This document shows positions 1 through 10,546 of a stretch of 64,000 nt of DNA, piece after piece. The notes below the pieces were generated by a model. The model ran no database searches, was not told where the DNA came from, and worked only from the letters and a program-made list of their open reading frames with translations. Both the position numbers and the translations under genes were made by a program. The stretch covers positions 313,906,486-313,970,485 of the forward strand of contig CM077665.1 in assembly GCA_039707655.1 (NCBI GenBank). The letters run 5' to 3'. Origin of the DNA: Elymus sibiricus. Lineage: Eukaryota > Streptophyta > Magnoliopsida > Poales > Poaceae. The first letter of the stretch is position 1; every line of letters starts with the position of its first letter.

Positions 1-1523
1 AGAGCAAAGATGTGCTTCTCCAGCTTGGAGTTGATGAGCATCTGAATGTAGGGTGCATAGCAGCATGAGCGCTTCTGATCAGCAGCAACCCTCTTCACTG
101 TCTCCACAATCAGATCCATCACCCTTATCCTGGTGTGTCTATCAAGATGGATCAACATGTTGATTGAATCGCCTCGAATCGTCTTCTCATCTCCTGACTT
201 AGGCATCAAAGTATGCCTCAAGATAGTGTTCATGGTGCGGAGGCCAGCCTGGAGGAAGTAAATAGATCCTAACTTGTGAGATTTCAAGTTAGCAGCAGGG
301 ATAGCATTGTACATGTCCTTCATAGCATCATGGCTCTCCTTGGATTCAGAGTAGACATCCAAGTCACCATCTTGCACCTCTGGGACTCCTAAGATGGCAG
401 CCCATTCCTCAACAGTAGACTCGTATCTTGCTCCTTCAGTCATCCATACAATTCTACCATCTCCATAGAAGTGAGCAGTGGAGTAGAATTGCATGATCAT
501 CTCGTCATTCCATGCAGTGAATTCTTTGCCAACAAACTTGTCTAGGCCAATGCAGTGGAAGTTGTCTTGAATATTTGGAAAGTAATCTTCATTATCCTTG
601 ATATATTTCCAGTCAACGTATCTCATATCACTGACAGCTAGACTCTTGTCAAGCAAGATAGTCTCATAGAAATCTTGTTGTTCCTTGGTGTAGAACCTAT
701 AGTCCACAACTGTTTTTCTCCTTTGGGCATAAGGATCAATAGCTCTCCATGCCCTCAATCCAGAATCATTCCTCTTCTTCATGTCTTCAGCAAGTGGATG
801 GCTGACATTGTGTTCAGGAAGATGTGGTCTAAGCATCATTAATGCAGACATGGCATCCTCATCCTCATCTCTGGAGGTAGTTCCCTTGTTCTTCTCAGAA
901 GCTGGAATCTGTCTGGATGACCTCTTGGACTTTTCAGCAGCAGCCTTCTTGGGGGCAGACTTGGTGCTCTTGGAGGGACCTTGCTTTGGCATAGCATCTG
1001 CAAAAAGCTTCTTTTGCTTCTTCTTGGGAGGGGCCTTGACAACTTGCTCTTCCTCCTCCTCCTCAGCAGCAGCACTAGCAGTCTCCTCTGGGTCCTCATA
1101 CATGGATGTGGCCCTGCCAGTGACATAGACAATCCTCTTTCTGGCATGCTTCTTCTCTCCTGCCTTCTTAGGCATTGACCTCCTTGGGGGCTCAATGGTC
1201 ATGGTAGCCCTAGCACTCTCAGGTGCTCTCATAGCCTCTGGACGGGCATATGTCTTGCAGACAGTTCTCCTGGAAGAGGTGGCTTCATTTGCAGACTTCT
1301 TAGCAGCTTTGTCTTGCTTCTTGGCAAGAACTTCCTCTGGCACAAAATCAAAATCCTCCTCATCTGAATTCAGCTTCTTCCTGGCCCTAGTAGCAGACTT
1401 GGGCAACCCATGAGAGCTGGGGGTGCCTGGATCTGAAGAGGAACTAGACTCAGGACTAGTGCCTGAATCCAAATCAACACTCTGCTCTCTGAAGTTGTTC
1501 TCACTGTCCTCAGCCTCTGACAT
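1..1523 (-). CDS. extra ORF in env position of element X (3' partial)
   Basis: An open frame starts at an ATG at 1523-1521 and stays open to the window edge (at least 507 codons). The first ~230 residues are acidic/basic low complexity: Ser/Asp/Glu at the N-terminus, then Lys/Arg/Ala-rich stretches such as EEEEEEQVVKAPPKKKQKK that resemble nuclear-localisation clusters. The rest (~240 on) is globular. It includes AWNDEMIMQFYSTAHF and CCYAPYIQMLI, which align by eye with WNEELILQFYTTLHI and PYAPWIMKFI in the extra ORF of element M. I see no signal peptide or membrane segment, so 'envelope' is not supported. It resembles the 'putative plant transposon protein' ORFs carried by plant retrotransposons; function unknown. 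It is preceded by a possible 3' splice site (CACAG before 1531) and a TATA box at 2163-2156, so it may be made from its own spliced mRNA. Confidence 0.75.
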   Translation of the reverse strand, partial: MSEAEDSENNFREQSVDLDSGTSPESSSSSDPGTPSSHGLPKSATRARKKLNSDEEDFDFVPEEVLAKKQDKAAKKSANEATSSRRTVCKTYARPEAMRAPESARATMTIEPPRRSMPKKAGEKKHARKRIVYVTGRATSMYEDPEETASAAAEEEEEEQVVKAPPKKKQKKLFADAMPKQGPSKSTKSAPKKAAAEKSKRSSRQIPASEKNKGTTSRDEDEDAMSALMMLRPHLPEHNVSHPLAEDMKKRNDSGLRAWRAIDPYAQRRKTVVDYRFYTKEQQDFYETILLDKSLAVSDMRYVDWKYIKDNEDYFPNIQDNFHCIGLDKFVGKEFTAWNDEMIMQFYSTAHFYGDGRIVWMTEGARYESTVEEWAAILGVPEVQDGDLDVYSESKESHDAMKDMYNAIPAANLKSHKLGSIYFLQAGLRTMNTILRHTLMPKSGDEKTIRGDSINMLIHLDRHTRIRVMDLIVETVKRVAADQKRSCCYAPYIQMLINSKLEKHIFA

Positions 1524-1644
1524 ATCTGACCCTGTGAATAGAGTGTAGAAGAGTAGAAGAAGATAAGTCATCACAAAATGCAGCTATTTTTGAAAGTTTG
1601 AACAGAAAAATCTTAGATGTAGTTCACTGCAAAATGGAATTTCG

Positions 1645-1820
1645 GTGTCACCGAGTCAAAACTTTTGGTGCTGCCGAGACTCACAATACTCTTAACAGAA
1701 ACTTGGCAGCAGTTTCGGTCGGACCGAAAACTGCCACTCGGTTTCACCGAGTACTGTCCTCAGTAGCACAAAAATAAAATCGGTGGAGCCGATTTTTCTG
1801 ACTCGGTATCACCGAGATGC
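1645..1820. repeat. array of TCGGT(n)ACCGA imperfect palindromes, part 1
   Basis: About six copies of a ~15-17 bp motif of the form (C/T)TCGGT-4 to 6 nt-ACCGA(G/A) occur here, for example around 1650, 1716, 1737, 1780 and 1801. Each copy is a short inverted repeat. They lie within or next to the proposed 5'-UTR intron of the X extra ORF. The same motif recurs at 2175-2345 and in the X LTR. Confidence 0.75.
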
Positions 1821-2155
1821 GATTTTGCTGGCAACTAAACCTAAAAACTTTCGGTACGCTAATCTAACGAGACTTCCAGTGGATGGAGAGGTTTGCAAAC
1901 GGTGGATTATCGATGGAATAAACTTCAATGCGCAAGATTTGGACGGGGAGCGCAAAGAAAGGCCGAATCCATACCCTAACTTGGCGACGGATCCACTAAG
2001 GCGGCGACGGGGGTGATGATTCCGGGGGCGGCGGCGATTCCCAGCGGCGGAGACGCACGGGGAAGCAAAGGCGACGACCAGGGGTCACTAATCGGCAGCG
2101 TAGGGTTTTGGAGGGGGCGACGGTTTGAAGGAATTTTCAAAGGCCGGGTCCGCCT

Positions 2156-2163
2156 CTTATATA
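2156..2163 (-). promoter_or_regulatory. candidate internal TATA box for X extra ORF
   Basis: The minus strand reads TATATAAG here. It is followed by GC-rich, pyrimidine-rich sequence resembling a plant 5' UTR, a possible 5' splice site (AGG/GTATGG at 1975/1974), and a possible acceptor (TTCACAG, AG at 1533-1532) just before the ATG at 1523. The box sits inside the element, far from the LTR, which suggests an independent promoter. This is inference from sequence form only. Confidence 0.45.
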
Positions 2164-2174
2164 CCCTCGGCTGT

Positions 2175-2345
2175 CGGTGACGCCGATTCTAAATTTTCGG
2201 TGTCACCGAGTTCCTCAACTGTCAGCTGACAGGGAAACTCGGTGTAACCGAGAATATGGAATTGGTGGTACCGAGATTGAAAACCATATCAACCCTAGGC
2301 ATTCGGTGAGATCGAGATTTTGGGGTTGGTTCCACCGAGATGCAC
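2175..2345. repeat. array of TCGGT(n)ACCGA imperfect palindromes, part 2
   Basis: About six more copies of the motif described at 1645-1820, in the ~180 bp directly upstream (minus strand) of the TATA box at 2163-2156. The position suggests a promoter-proximal element, but no function is known to me. Confidence 0.7.
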
Positions 2346-3222
2346 TTGGGAGGTTTTAATGGTCAGTCCTTTGTCGATACGGAACTCTGAGTGCTCCACA
2401 CACAGAGGGATCAAAAAGTACTTGTTCAAATTTTGTGATGCAGCATGAATAGAATATGAGGTGAGAAAGCATAGATAGCTAGAGAGTGGTCCTAGGCATT
2501 CTTGTCCATCCAATTGGCAAAAGAGAAAACAAAAGCCAAATAGCAACAATTGGATGTCCTCGAATGGATAAATAAATGCAGACCAACATGCTCACACAAT
2601 AAGATATCAAATGAAATCATGGCAAACATGCACATACATACTAGCATCTAACAAGCATTTTGGCGATGACAGAGTCATCTATATATGATTATATTGACTT
2701 AGGAGCCAAGTAAGAATGCTTGATCATAGGTCATACTCATCGTTTAAGCACAAGTAGGGTTACCACTTTTACATAAAGCTTTTAATATTGTCACATACTA
2801 AGAGATGCTTTGACTCAAGTCTTAGAGTAAAGCTCCCCCTTGATGTGACATCCCCCATAGGAGGGATAAACTAACCTTTGGTTTTGTCGATGAAGACTTC
2901 ATGTAGGTGAAGTAGTGGTGGATGCTCAATGTTGATGAAGATCACCATGAGTTGGGAGCATCCTTGTTGTTTCCTTACTCTTCTCACCTACATGGGTTAG
3001 TCCCAACACACAAGAGACAAATACAAGGATATCTATGGACATGGAGTGCAAAGCATGTGTGATGATGTCCATGGATTTGTTGATTACCTTGTCCCTTGCT
3101 TACCTTTGAGGGAATGTGTGACTCCTTGAACTATTGCATAGAGTTGATGTTGATTGCAAATAGTTCTTGCCAATAATGAATGTGAGTGAATTTCATTGGC
3201 AGAGTCACCCCTCAAGAACTCT
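2346..3222 (-). other. non-coding spacer of element X with PPT-like motif
   Basis: No coding frame is visible between the gag stop and the internal promoter region. The minus strand contains GGGGGAG at 2839-2833, the purine motif typical of Sirevirus polypurine tracts. In an intact element of this lineage the protease-integrase-RT-RNase H genes would precede such a motif; here they are absent. Confidence 0.55.
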
Positions 3223-5409
3223 CTAGTTCTTCTTCTTGGGGACCCACATCAACTTGATGGGGATCCTTGGTGTTGAAGTAGCCTTTGTAGAAGTTGAGCT
3301 TGAAGTAGCCTTGGGAAACCACTCCACCAAAGCTAGGGATTCATCTTCATATGAGTCAATGTCCTCTTGAAGCTTGTTCTTGCCCTTGAGCTTGTGGTCT
3401 TGTGGTGGAAGGTCATCTTGAGTGTTTGTTCCCTTGGGAGGAGCATTTTCATACTTCTCCTTTTGAGGAACAAACTTGGGCTTGGGGTATTGACCTTCTT
3501 CCCATTCAACTCCATTAGCGTTGAAGTAGCCAATGCCATGGTTCTTCCGGTATCCTCCGTGCTTGCATACAATTTCCTCAAATTGCTTACACCCGGCAAG
3601 ACTCTTGTAGATACCTTTCTCTATAATTCCTTTCAATAAAGCATTTTCTTGCTCAAGTGTAACTTGGCTAAGAGAATCATCATTAGTGGAATCAATAGAA
3701 CTACTAGGAGCAACATCATTAGGTTTGGCATTTTTATTGTTGCTACTAGATGAAGAACCCTTCTTGCCTTTGTTACTAGTTTGTTTAGATTTAACTTGTG
3801 GCATGAATGTAGACAAGAGTAGTCGTTTGGCTAGATAAGATGAAGTCTTCTTTCGGAGATCGTCATTGATAGCTTTAAGAAACTCCTGCTCTTGCTCCAA
3901 GTTGAGCTTCTCGAAGCGTAGCTTCTCATGAGTCCTTACAAGCTCTCTATGATCTTCGAGAGTAGAATCATGGGCTAACTTAAGAGTGTTTAGTTCTTTA
4001 GTTAGTTGTTCTATTTTCATCTTATCATCATCAAATGACTTATCTTGACTAGCATGAGAATTATCAAGTTCATTTTGACTAACATCACTAGTTTCATCAA
4101 AGTGCAAGTCATCATCACAAAGCAAATCATCTTCATCACTATTGAAATCAAGATACTCGGGGTGTGATACCTTGGGGCCTTTAGCCATGAAGCAACTTCC
4201 ACTCCCTTCATTTGGTGAATCAAATAGATCATAGGAGTTGGTAGTCACTAGTGCAAGTCCGGCAACACCTTCATCTTGACTATAGTTGGAGTTGGAGTGA
4301 TAGCTTCTCTCGGAGTTGTTGTCGGAGTCGGAGATGGAAACCCATTCACCAACATGAGCTTGATGTCTTCTTCTTGTGTAGCTCTTGGTGTACTTGTCCT
4401 TCTTCTCCGAATCCCTACTTCTCCTCGAGGGTCTTCGTTCATAACGATCATCTCTACTCCTTCTCTCTCTTTGAGGTGATTCATTCCTTGAGCTTCGTCT
4501 TCTAGGTGACTATTCTCTTCGTTTGTAGAGAGCCGTGCACTCATCGGAGTAGTGTCCAGGCTTCCCACAATTGTAGCAATTGCGGTCACGACTTGACGAA
4601 CTCTTCTCTTCATATCTTGAGTTGGAGCTTCGTTCTTTGCCTCTATTCTTGTAGAACTTGTTGAATTTCTTGACCATGAGGCTTATATCTTCATTGGTGA
4701 CAAGGTTGTCGCTTGAAGTTGCGGGAGCATCACTTGTGGCTTTGTAAGCACCGCTAGACTTGTTGTGAAGCTCTTCTTTGTCTTTGAGTGTCATCTCATG
4801 AGCAACAATCCTTCCAATGACTTCCGTAGGCTTGAGATCTTTGTAGTTGGGCATCATTTGGATCAATGTGCACATGGTGTCGTATCTCTCATCCAAAGCT
4901 CGAAGTATCTTCTTGATGATGAATTTGTCGGTCATTTCTTCGCTTCCTAAGCCGGCAATCTTATTGGTCATGAGAGCTAGCCTAGAGTACATCTCTGCGA
5001 CTCCTTCACCATCCTTCATCTTGAACTTGTCAAGCTGACTTTGAAGAACATCCAACTTGGATTCTCTCACGGACTCGGTTCCTTCGTGCATATCAACCAA
5101 AGTATCCCAAATCTCTTTTTCATTCTCAAGACGGCTGATTTTGTTGAATTCTTCGGGGCATAGGCAGTTGAAGAGAATGTCGCATGCTTGAGCGTTGTAT
5201 TGCAACATCTTCAATTCATCTGCGGTCGCTTTACGATCCGGTTCCTTTCCATCACCAAAGAATTCACCTTGCAAGCCAACACGAACAACAGGCCAAACGG
5301 CGGGGTTATGACCAAGAATATGCATTTTCATCTTGTGCTTCCAACTAGCAAAATTAGTACCATCAAAGCACGGACCTCTACGGTGATAATTTCCCTCACT
5401 AGACGCCAT
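3223..5409 (-). pseudogene. gag: gag of element X, one in-frame TAG
   Basis: One reading frame of about 728 codons runs from the ATG at 5409 to the TAG at 3223, broken once by a TAG at 4512-4510. The N-terminal part (residues ~15-200) is a Copia-type gag region beginning with GPCFDGTNFASWKHKM. A CCHC zinc knuckle (CYNCGKPGHYSDEC) is at ~residues 281-294. An Arg/Ser-rich stretch follows the stop, then an acidic region, a long coiled coil (~residues 455-530), and a tail ending IKLMWVPKKKN. The knuckle and coiled coil suit RNA binding and capsid assembly. The architecture resembles the gag of element M (both contain GIYKSL near the C-terminus). The upstream PBS and LTR fix the 5' end. The TAG is most simply a decay mutation. 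Confidence 0.85.
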
Positions 5410-5448
5410 ACTCTCCTAGGTTGTGAAATCAATGCAATGGAGACCAAA

Positions 5449-5460
5449 GCTCTAATACCA
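5449..5460 (-). other. primer binding site of X
   Basis: The minus strand reads TGGTATTAGAGC two bases inside the LTR end. It matches the usual plant initiator-Met tRNA primer site with one change, and it fixes the orientation of X. Confidence 0.85.
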
Positions 5461-5462
5461 CT

Positions 5463-6726
5463 TGTAGGACCGAAAGTATGTCTAGACGGGGGGGGGGGGG
5501 GTGATTAGACTACTTGACTAAATAAAAATCTACTTTTTCCCAATTTTAAGTGTTGGCAGATTTTAGCATTCATAGCAAGTCAAGCACACCCTACACATGC
5601 ATGTCTAAGATTTTAGCAGCGGAAAGTAACAACAAGCATGAGTAGTAAAGGAGGGGTAGGAAGATCAAACGCAATTTGTAGACACGATGATTTTTCCCGT
5701 GGTTCCGATAGGTGGTGCTATTGTACGTCCACGTTTATGGAGTCTTCAACCCACGAAGGGTAACGGTCGCGAGAGTCCACGGAGGGCTCCACCCATAAGG
5801 GTCCACGAAGTAGCAACCTTGACTATTCCATAACGGCTTCCATCCACGAAGGACTAGCCTCACTATGGGTAGATCTTCACGAAGTAGGCGATCTCCTTGC
5901 CCTTACAAACTTCGTGGTTCACTCCACAACACGAAGTAGGAGGCTCCCAAGCGACACCTAACCAATCTAGGAGGCACCACCCTCCAAAAGGTAATAGGCT
6001 CGGCAATGTCGATGAACTCCTTGCTCTTGTGCTTCAAGATGATAGACTCCTCAACACACAATCACTCTCTCACAGATTTGGCTTGGTGGAAGAGATTGGA
6101 TTGGTGGAAAGCAACTTGGGGAGGCTAGAGATCAAGATTCATATGGTTGGAATGGAATGACATGATCTCAACACATGAGTAGGTGGCTCTCTCTCAAAAA
6201 ACTGGATGGGGCAAGTATGGAATAATTCTGAGTGCTTCTCTTTCGAGTGGGTGGTGGTGAAGGGGTATATATAGGCATCTCCAAAAATCCAACCGTTACA
6301 CCTTAAGTGACCAACTCGGTGACACCGAAGTATAGAACTCGGTGGTACCGAGTTGCTCCAAAGGTAGCAACTTTTGAATCTCGGTGAGACCGATATATAA
6401 ATCTCGGTTGCACCGATTAGGTGACCAACGGTCAGATTGCCCAACTCGGTGACGCCGATTCAACAAACTCGGTCGGACCGATTTTGTGAAATTGGGTAAT
6501 AGGAAGTTGGCAACCCAAACTCGGTGGCACCGAAGTGGAATCGGTTGCACCGAAAGGTTAGGGTTTGGCTTGGGTCTGTCTGAGTTTGGGAATCTGTGGC
6601 ACCGAGTGGAAAGTGTTGGTTGCACCGATTTTGGATATTTGACTTTGGACAGACTTTTGTAGAAGAGTTTGTGGGTGTTTTTGGTGACTATCACTTGTGC
6701 ACGTATGAGCATTTTGTTCACCAACA
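5463..6726 (-). repeat. 5' LTR of X (1264 bp)
   Basis: On the minus strand it begins TGTTGGTG and ends CCTACA, with the PBS immediately inside. It contains a run of 14 G (plus strand, about 5488-5501) near its inner end and an array of palindromic motifs at 6305-6640. No coding capacity is evident. The outer end lies 4 bp from the LTR of element G. Confidence 0.8.
6305..6640. repeat. TCGGT(n)ACCGA palindrome array in X LTR
   Basis: About ten copies of the motif seen at 1645-1820 and 2175-2345, spaced about 30-40 bp apart. Examples are CTCGGTGACACCGAA and CTCGGTGGTACCGAG. Confidence 0.8.
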
Positions 6727-6730
6727 ATAC

Positions 6731-7271
6731 TGTTGGGGATATAACCCCGAGGCGAGATCTGCCCAGGAGGGGCCGGGGCACGCCTGGCGGCTCATAGTCA
6801 AGGCCTTTAAGTGGGCCTGAGGATTGAAGACAAGACTACATGGCGATTCACCAGATGGGCCAAGATGGAGGCCCAGAGTCGGAAGATGGCATTAACCTGG
6901 GCGCGTGAGCCGCCCGAGAGACAGCTTGCCTAGGAAGGCAAGGCGGCTTAGAGACAAGATCGGATACCTTGTATGAGTCGGTCTGGACTCTTGTAACCCC
7001 AGGGCCTCGACCTACTTATATAAAGGCGAGTCCCTGCGGCGATTTAGGACAGGAAACAATTGATCGATAGCTAGGTCAAGCGAATCTGCTCCCTTGTAAT
7101 CGATACACAATCAATACAACACAAAGCAGGACGTAGGCTTTTACCTCTTTCCGAGGGGCCAAACCTGGGTAAACTCGTGTCTCTCGTCCCGATCAACCCC
7201 TTTGAGTCCACCATCTTAGCGATGGCCTCGAACCTAAGTCCTAGGACATCTGCCGTGACAAAACCACAACA
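6731..7271 (+). repeat. 5' LTR of G (541 bp)
   Basis: It starts TGTTGGGGATATAACC and ends CCACAACA. It matches 19511-19923 closely at a constant offset of 12780, with few mismatches. It contains a TATA box at 7017-7024. Confidence 0.9.
7017..7024 (+). promoter_or_regulatory. TATA box in G 5' LTR
   Basis: TATATAAA followed by AGGCGAG. This is the likely core promoter for the genomic transcript; the copy in the 3' LTR is at 19797-19804. Confidence 0.7.
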
Positions 7272-7273
7272 GT

Positions 7274-7291
7274 TGGCGCCCACCGTGGGGC
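7274..7291 (+). other. primer binding site of G
   Basis: TGGCGCCCACCGTGGGGC begins two bases after the LTR end, the usual Gypsy PBS form in grasses. Confidence 0.8.
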
Positions 7292-7396
7292 AAACGCGTG
7301 GTGGTTTGGAGTTCTCAAAGGGCTCTCTCCCAGGGATCGAGGGATATGCCGTTGGCATGATAACTAAGAGTCGCCGCGGCAAGCTCTACATCGACG

Positions 7397-8548
7397 ATGC
7401 TGGATGAGGGCCGGAGGCCGACTCAATCGAGTACGGGTACCGAGTCCCCTTCGGCAGAATTCACGTGTTTATTGGGAAGATTGGCGGATCTATGCCCGGG
7501 CCGGACATCTCCACCGACCTCGTCGAGCCGGCCCGGCGTGCGCAACCCGCCCGTGTTCAACCCGGGCGGAGGAGCGTCTTCGTCGGCTTCACCCAAGGCA
7601 GGGAAGACTCCGTGTCAGGGGGGGGAAACTCTCATCCTCTCCGATGACGGATCCTCCAGTGGAGAGGCGGAGTCAATCTACCGGCTTCATGACGGCGGGC
7701 TTGGGGGCTATGCCGATGGCGATAGTATTCCGGAGCCCTATGACCCGCCAAGCCAAGCTGCCATCTTCATGGCAGGCTCGGCGCCGGCTCTCAATAGCAC
7801 GACGTCCGGAGCGGTGGCGGGAGCCGCCCCGCCAGGTGTCGGGTCATCCGTGCCACCGGCTCAGGCCTTGCTGGATTTGATGGAGGAGTTAACAACCTTG
7901 ATGGGAACTGAGGTCACAACCGGAAATCAGGCAGAGCGCAATGCGGAGATCACCAGGATTAAAGGGCTGATGACCCAGGCCCATGAGGATATCAACGCAT
8001 TACAAGGTCAGATGAATGCTAAGTCAGAGCGTTTGAGGGCAGAGGCTCTCCGTTTTAACTTAGACCAGCATGCTTCAGAGGCGGTTCTTCGGAGGAGGAC
8101 TCAAGTCGGCCTCCCCGTGCAGCTTCAGCCCCAAAACCTTTTCAACACTCCCGGGGCAGGGCCGAGCATGCCACTGGCCATGACCCGGGCCGCGGAGGCG
8201 CCGCGGCAGCCAGACCCGCCCCGGAGAGATCGGACTCCGCCGTGGCACCTTGTGACACCACCTGGCCATTATTCTAACCCGGTAGAGAACATGATAGCGG
8301 CGGCTGCTAGGCTCAATGCGATCCCCTTCACCGAAGGGACGCCGTTCGCTGATGAGGTGCGGAATGCCATCGAACTGCTGCAGACGGCGGTGGCTCAACA
8401 AGAAAAGTATACGTACAGCCGGAGTCGAGTACACTCCACGCCCATCCCAAGCCGTAGCTATAGCCGACGCATAGAGTCACCGGCGGTTTCCAGCAGCGAG
8501 CAAAGACGCAACCCGCCCAATGATAACTCACCCCGTATTAATGCTTAG
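7397..8548 (+). pseudogene. gag: G gag, N-terminal part, ending in TAG
   Basis: A 383-residue segment in the same frame as all G coding blocks down to 13510; the displayed start is uncertain. It is rich in Ser, Pro, Gly and Ala, with a predicted helical stretch around residues 155-225 (ELTTLMGTEVTTGNQAERN onward) that could be coiled coil, and an Arg/Ser-rich tail. It ends at a TAG (8546-8548), and the frame continues six bases later into the conserved gag core. This is the variable N-terminal gag region of a Gypsy element, inferred from position and composition. The TAG is probably a nonsense mutation. Confidence 0.7.
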
Positions 8549-8554
8549 GAGATC

Positions 8555-9295
8555 GTGGACAGGGGCAGAGCCCATCAGGGAGCTACGCCGGTGACAGATT
8601 ACCCGGAAATTCCTGAGCCGGCGCCGGCTCCGATAACCCCTTCTACCTCAGTGGGAGTCGGAGCTTCGTCCATGGGCATTGGTGTGCCTTGCCTGACGGC
8701 GGCTTTGCGGAACGAGCATTTGCCCAAGGACTTTAAGGGGCCACGTAAGGTGCCTAATTATACGGCTGATTTACCCCCGGAGGCCTGGGTCGAGAGCTAT
8801 GAGCTCGCAATGGAGATGTTAGATGTCAGTGAAGCGGTTTGTGCCAAATATTTCATCATGATGCTGGAAGGACCAGCCCGCACGTGGTTAAAGGGTCTGC
8901 CTCCCAACACCATTACGTCTTGGGCCAAGTTGAAAGCATGTTTTATCAAGAACTTTCGGAGAACATGCAAGCAGCCTATGACGATTGTGGATCTTGACCA
9001 TTGTGTGCAGCATGAGGATGAGTCGGCCCATCATTGGGTCCGGCGGGTTTTGACGGTTATCCACTTGTCCGAGAACATCTCGACGTCTCAGGAAGTTCTG
9101 ATTTTAGAGAAAAATTGTCACTTCTTACCCCTTAAGCAGAAGCTTGGGCGGCTGAAGCGTTCCTGTCAGGACATGGGTGAACTCATGTCGGCTCTTACCA
9201 AGTATGCAGATTCAGATACTACTAAGGACCCAGGGTCCGACGAGGATAAATCAGCTAAGGGTAAGAAGAGCAATGGCGGCAAGGGCCAGCAATAG
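8555..9295 (+). pseudogene. gag: G gag core (retrotransposon gag domain)
   Basis: A 246-residue segment with the retrotransposon-gag domain: WVESYELAMEMLDVSEAVCA, then ARTWLKGLPPNTITSWAKLK and CFIKNFRRTC at residues ~70-140. These match the helical capsid region of plant Gypsy gag proteins. It forms the virus-like particle in the cytoplasm. It is flanked by TAG codons at both ends (8546-8548 and 9293-9295) in the same frame as the preceding and following blocks. No CCHC knuckle is visible in this block. Confidence 0.8.
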
Positions 9296-10546
9296 AACGG
9301 AGCAGGAAATAACAACAATGGCAAGAGAAAGAACTCGGACGGTGGGTCAGAGCTGGTGGCAAACACCAGCACCGGGAACAATCGTGCTAGAGGTAACGGT
9401 AGGCCGCCGTTTAAAACCAAAACCCCCTTTAACGTGGAGGAGACGCTCAGCAAGCCTTGCCCGGAGCACAGTCAACCCGGCAAGCCGTCCAGTCATGCTT
9501 GGAGAGACTGTCACATTATGCGGGAGTTCCGGAACTACAGCCTTAATCAACATCGCAATAATGGCAATGGGCCGTCGGGCGGCTCAGGTCCAGGCGGCTC
9601 AGGGGCCGGTTTCGGTGGAGGCGGCTCAGGTTCAGGTTATCAGGGGCAAGGTATACTAGGTGGTCACCATCAGCAGCCTGGCAACGGTGGTCAGCAGCAA
9701 AACAACCAATCAGGGTATCAGAGTAAACCGAAGCAGCTCAATGGAGGCCAATATCATGTTTTCACCACAAGCCTGGACAAACGGGATCAAAAGTTACATA
9801 AGAGGGCAGTCAACACGGCAACGCCGACTCTCCCACAGTATCTGAAGTGGTCTGAGTATCCGATCTCATGGAGTAGGGAGGATCACCCGCCGCGGGTCGA
9901 TAACCCGGGGCACTTGGCACTGGAGGTGGCACCTCAGGTAGGAGGTTATAAGTTTACAAAGGTGCTGATGGACGGTGACAGTAGCATCAACATCTTGTAC
10001 TATGACACTTTCCGCCGGATGGAGCTCACTGACAAAGCTCTTAAGCCGTCATCAACAGTTTTTCACGGTGTTGTGCCGGGCAAGTCGGCTTATCTGGTGG
10101 GCAAGATTGCCCTTGAGGTAGCATTCAGAGATGACGACAATTTCAGAGTCGAGACTTTGTGGTTTGAAGTGGTGAAAATTAAGAGCCCATACCACGCTTT
10201 ATTTGGCCGCCCGGCTTTTGCGAAATTTATGGCCAGGCCCTGTTATGTATACTTACAGCTCAAGATGCCGGCTCTCAAGGGGACGATAACAGTGCACGGT
10301 GATCGGAAGGTGGCTCTTGAGTGTGAAGAAGGCGATGCGGCTTATGCAGAGTCAAGCTGTGCTGAGGCGGAGCTTAAGTTTTACAAGGACAATGTTGACC
10401 CGGCGAATATGACTCCGTTGAAGAAGCCCAGTACAGAGTCTGAGCCGCCCTTGAAATTTGTGGCAGAGGATACTAAGCTGGTGGATTTTACGCCGGGCGA
10501 CTCGTCGAAGCAGTTCACTATTGGGACCAACCTGGACCCCGCATAG
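9296..10546 (+). pseudogene. pro: G gag C-terminus and aspartic protease
   Basis: The frame continues from the gag core. The first ~120 codons are Gly/Gln/Asn-rich, with a Cys/His group (CPEHSQPGKPSSHAWRDCH) that may be a degenerate nucleic-acid-binding knuckle. The retropepsin-like domain follows. Its active-site Asp lies in VLMDGDSSINILYYD (about 9966-10010), with ALFGRPAFAKF downstream as the usual C-terminal protease motif. The protease would cut the polyprotein in the particle. The block ends at a TAG (10544-10546) just before the RT linker. Confidence 0.8.

Larger units (their letters stand above)
1..6726 (-). mobile_element. Sirevirus-like Copia element X (left end outside window)
   Basis: A minus-strand Copia-type LTR retrotransposon. 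Reading leftwards from its 5' end it has a complete LTR (6726-5463), a PBS like the initiator-Met tRNA type (5460-5449), a long gag (5409-3223), about 1.7 kb of non-coding sequence with a purine-rich GGGGGAG motif, and a long extra ORF (from 1523) that leaves the window. The gag with a C-terminal coiled coil, the GGGGGAG motif and an ORF in the env position match the plant Sirevirus lineage (Maximus-like in Triticeae); that naming is an inference. There is no protease, integrase or RT between gag and the extra ORF, so X looks like a pol-less derivative. The 3' LTR and left target-site duplication should lie left of position 1. Confidence 0.8.

Noticed and set aside
5488..5501. Run of 14 G as a G-quadruplex regulator
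   Set aside because: M has a shorter G-run at the same LTR position, so the base motif is family sequence. The exact length is likely slippage or assembly noise.
8546..10546. Programmed stop-codon readthrough between gag and pol blocks of G
   Set aside because: Three separate TAGs divide one frame at non-standard points, and TAGs with intact downstream frames occur in other decayed elements here. Nonsense decay is simpler.
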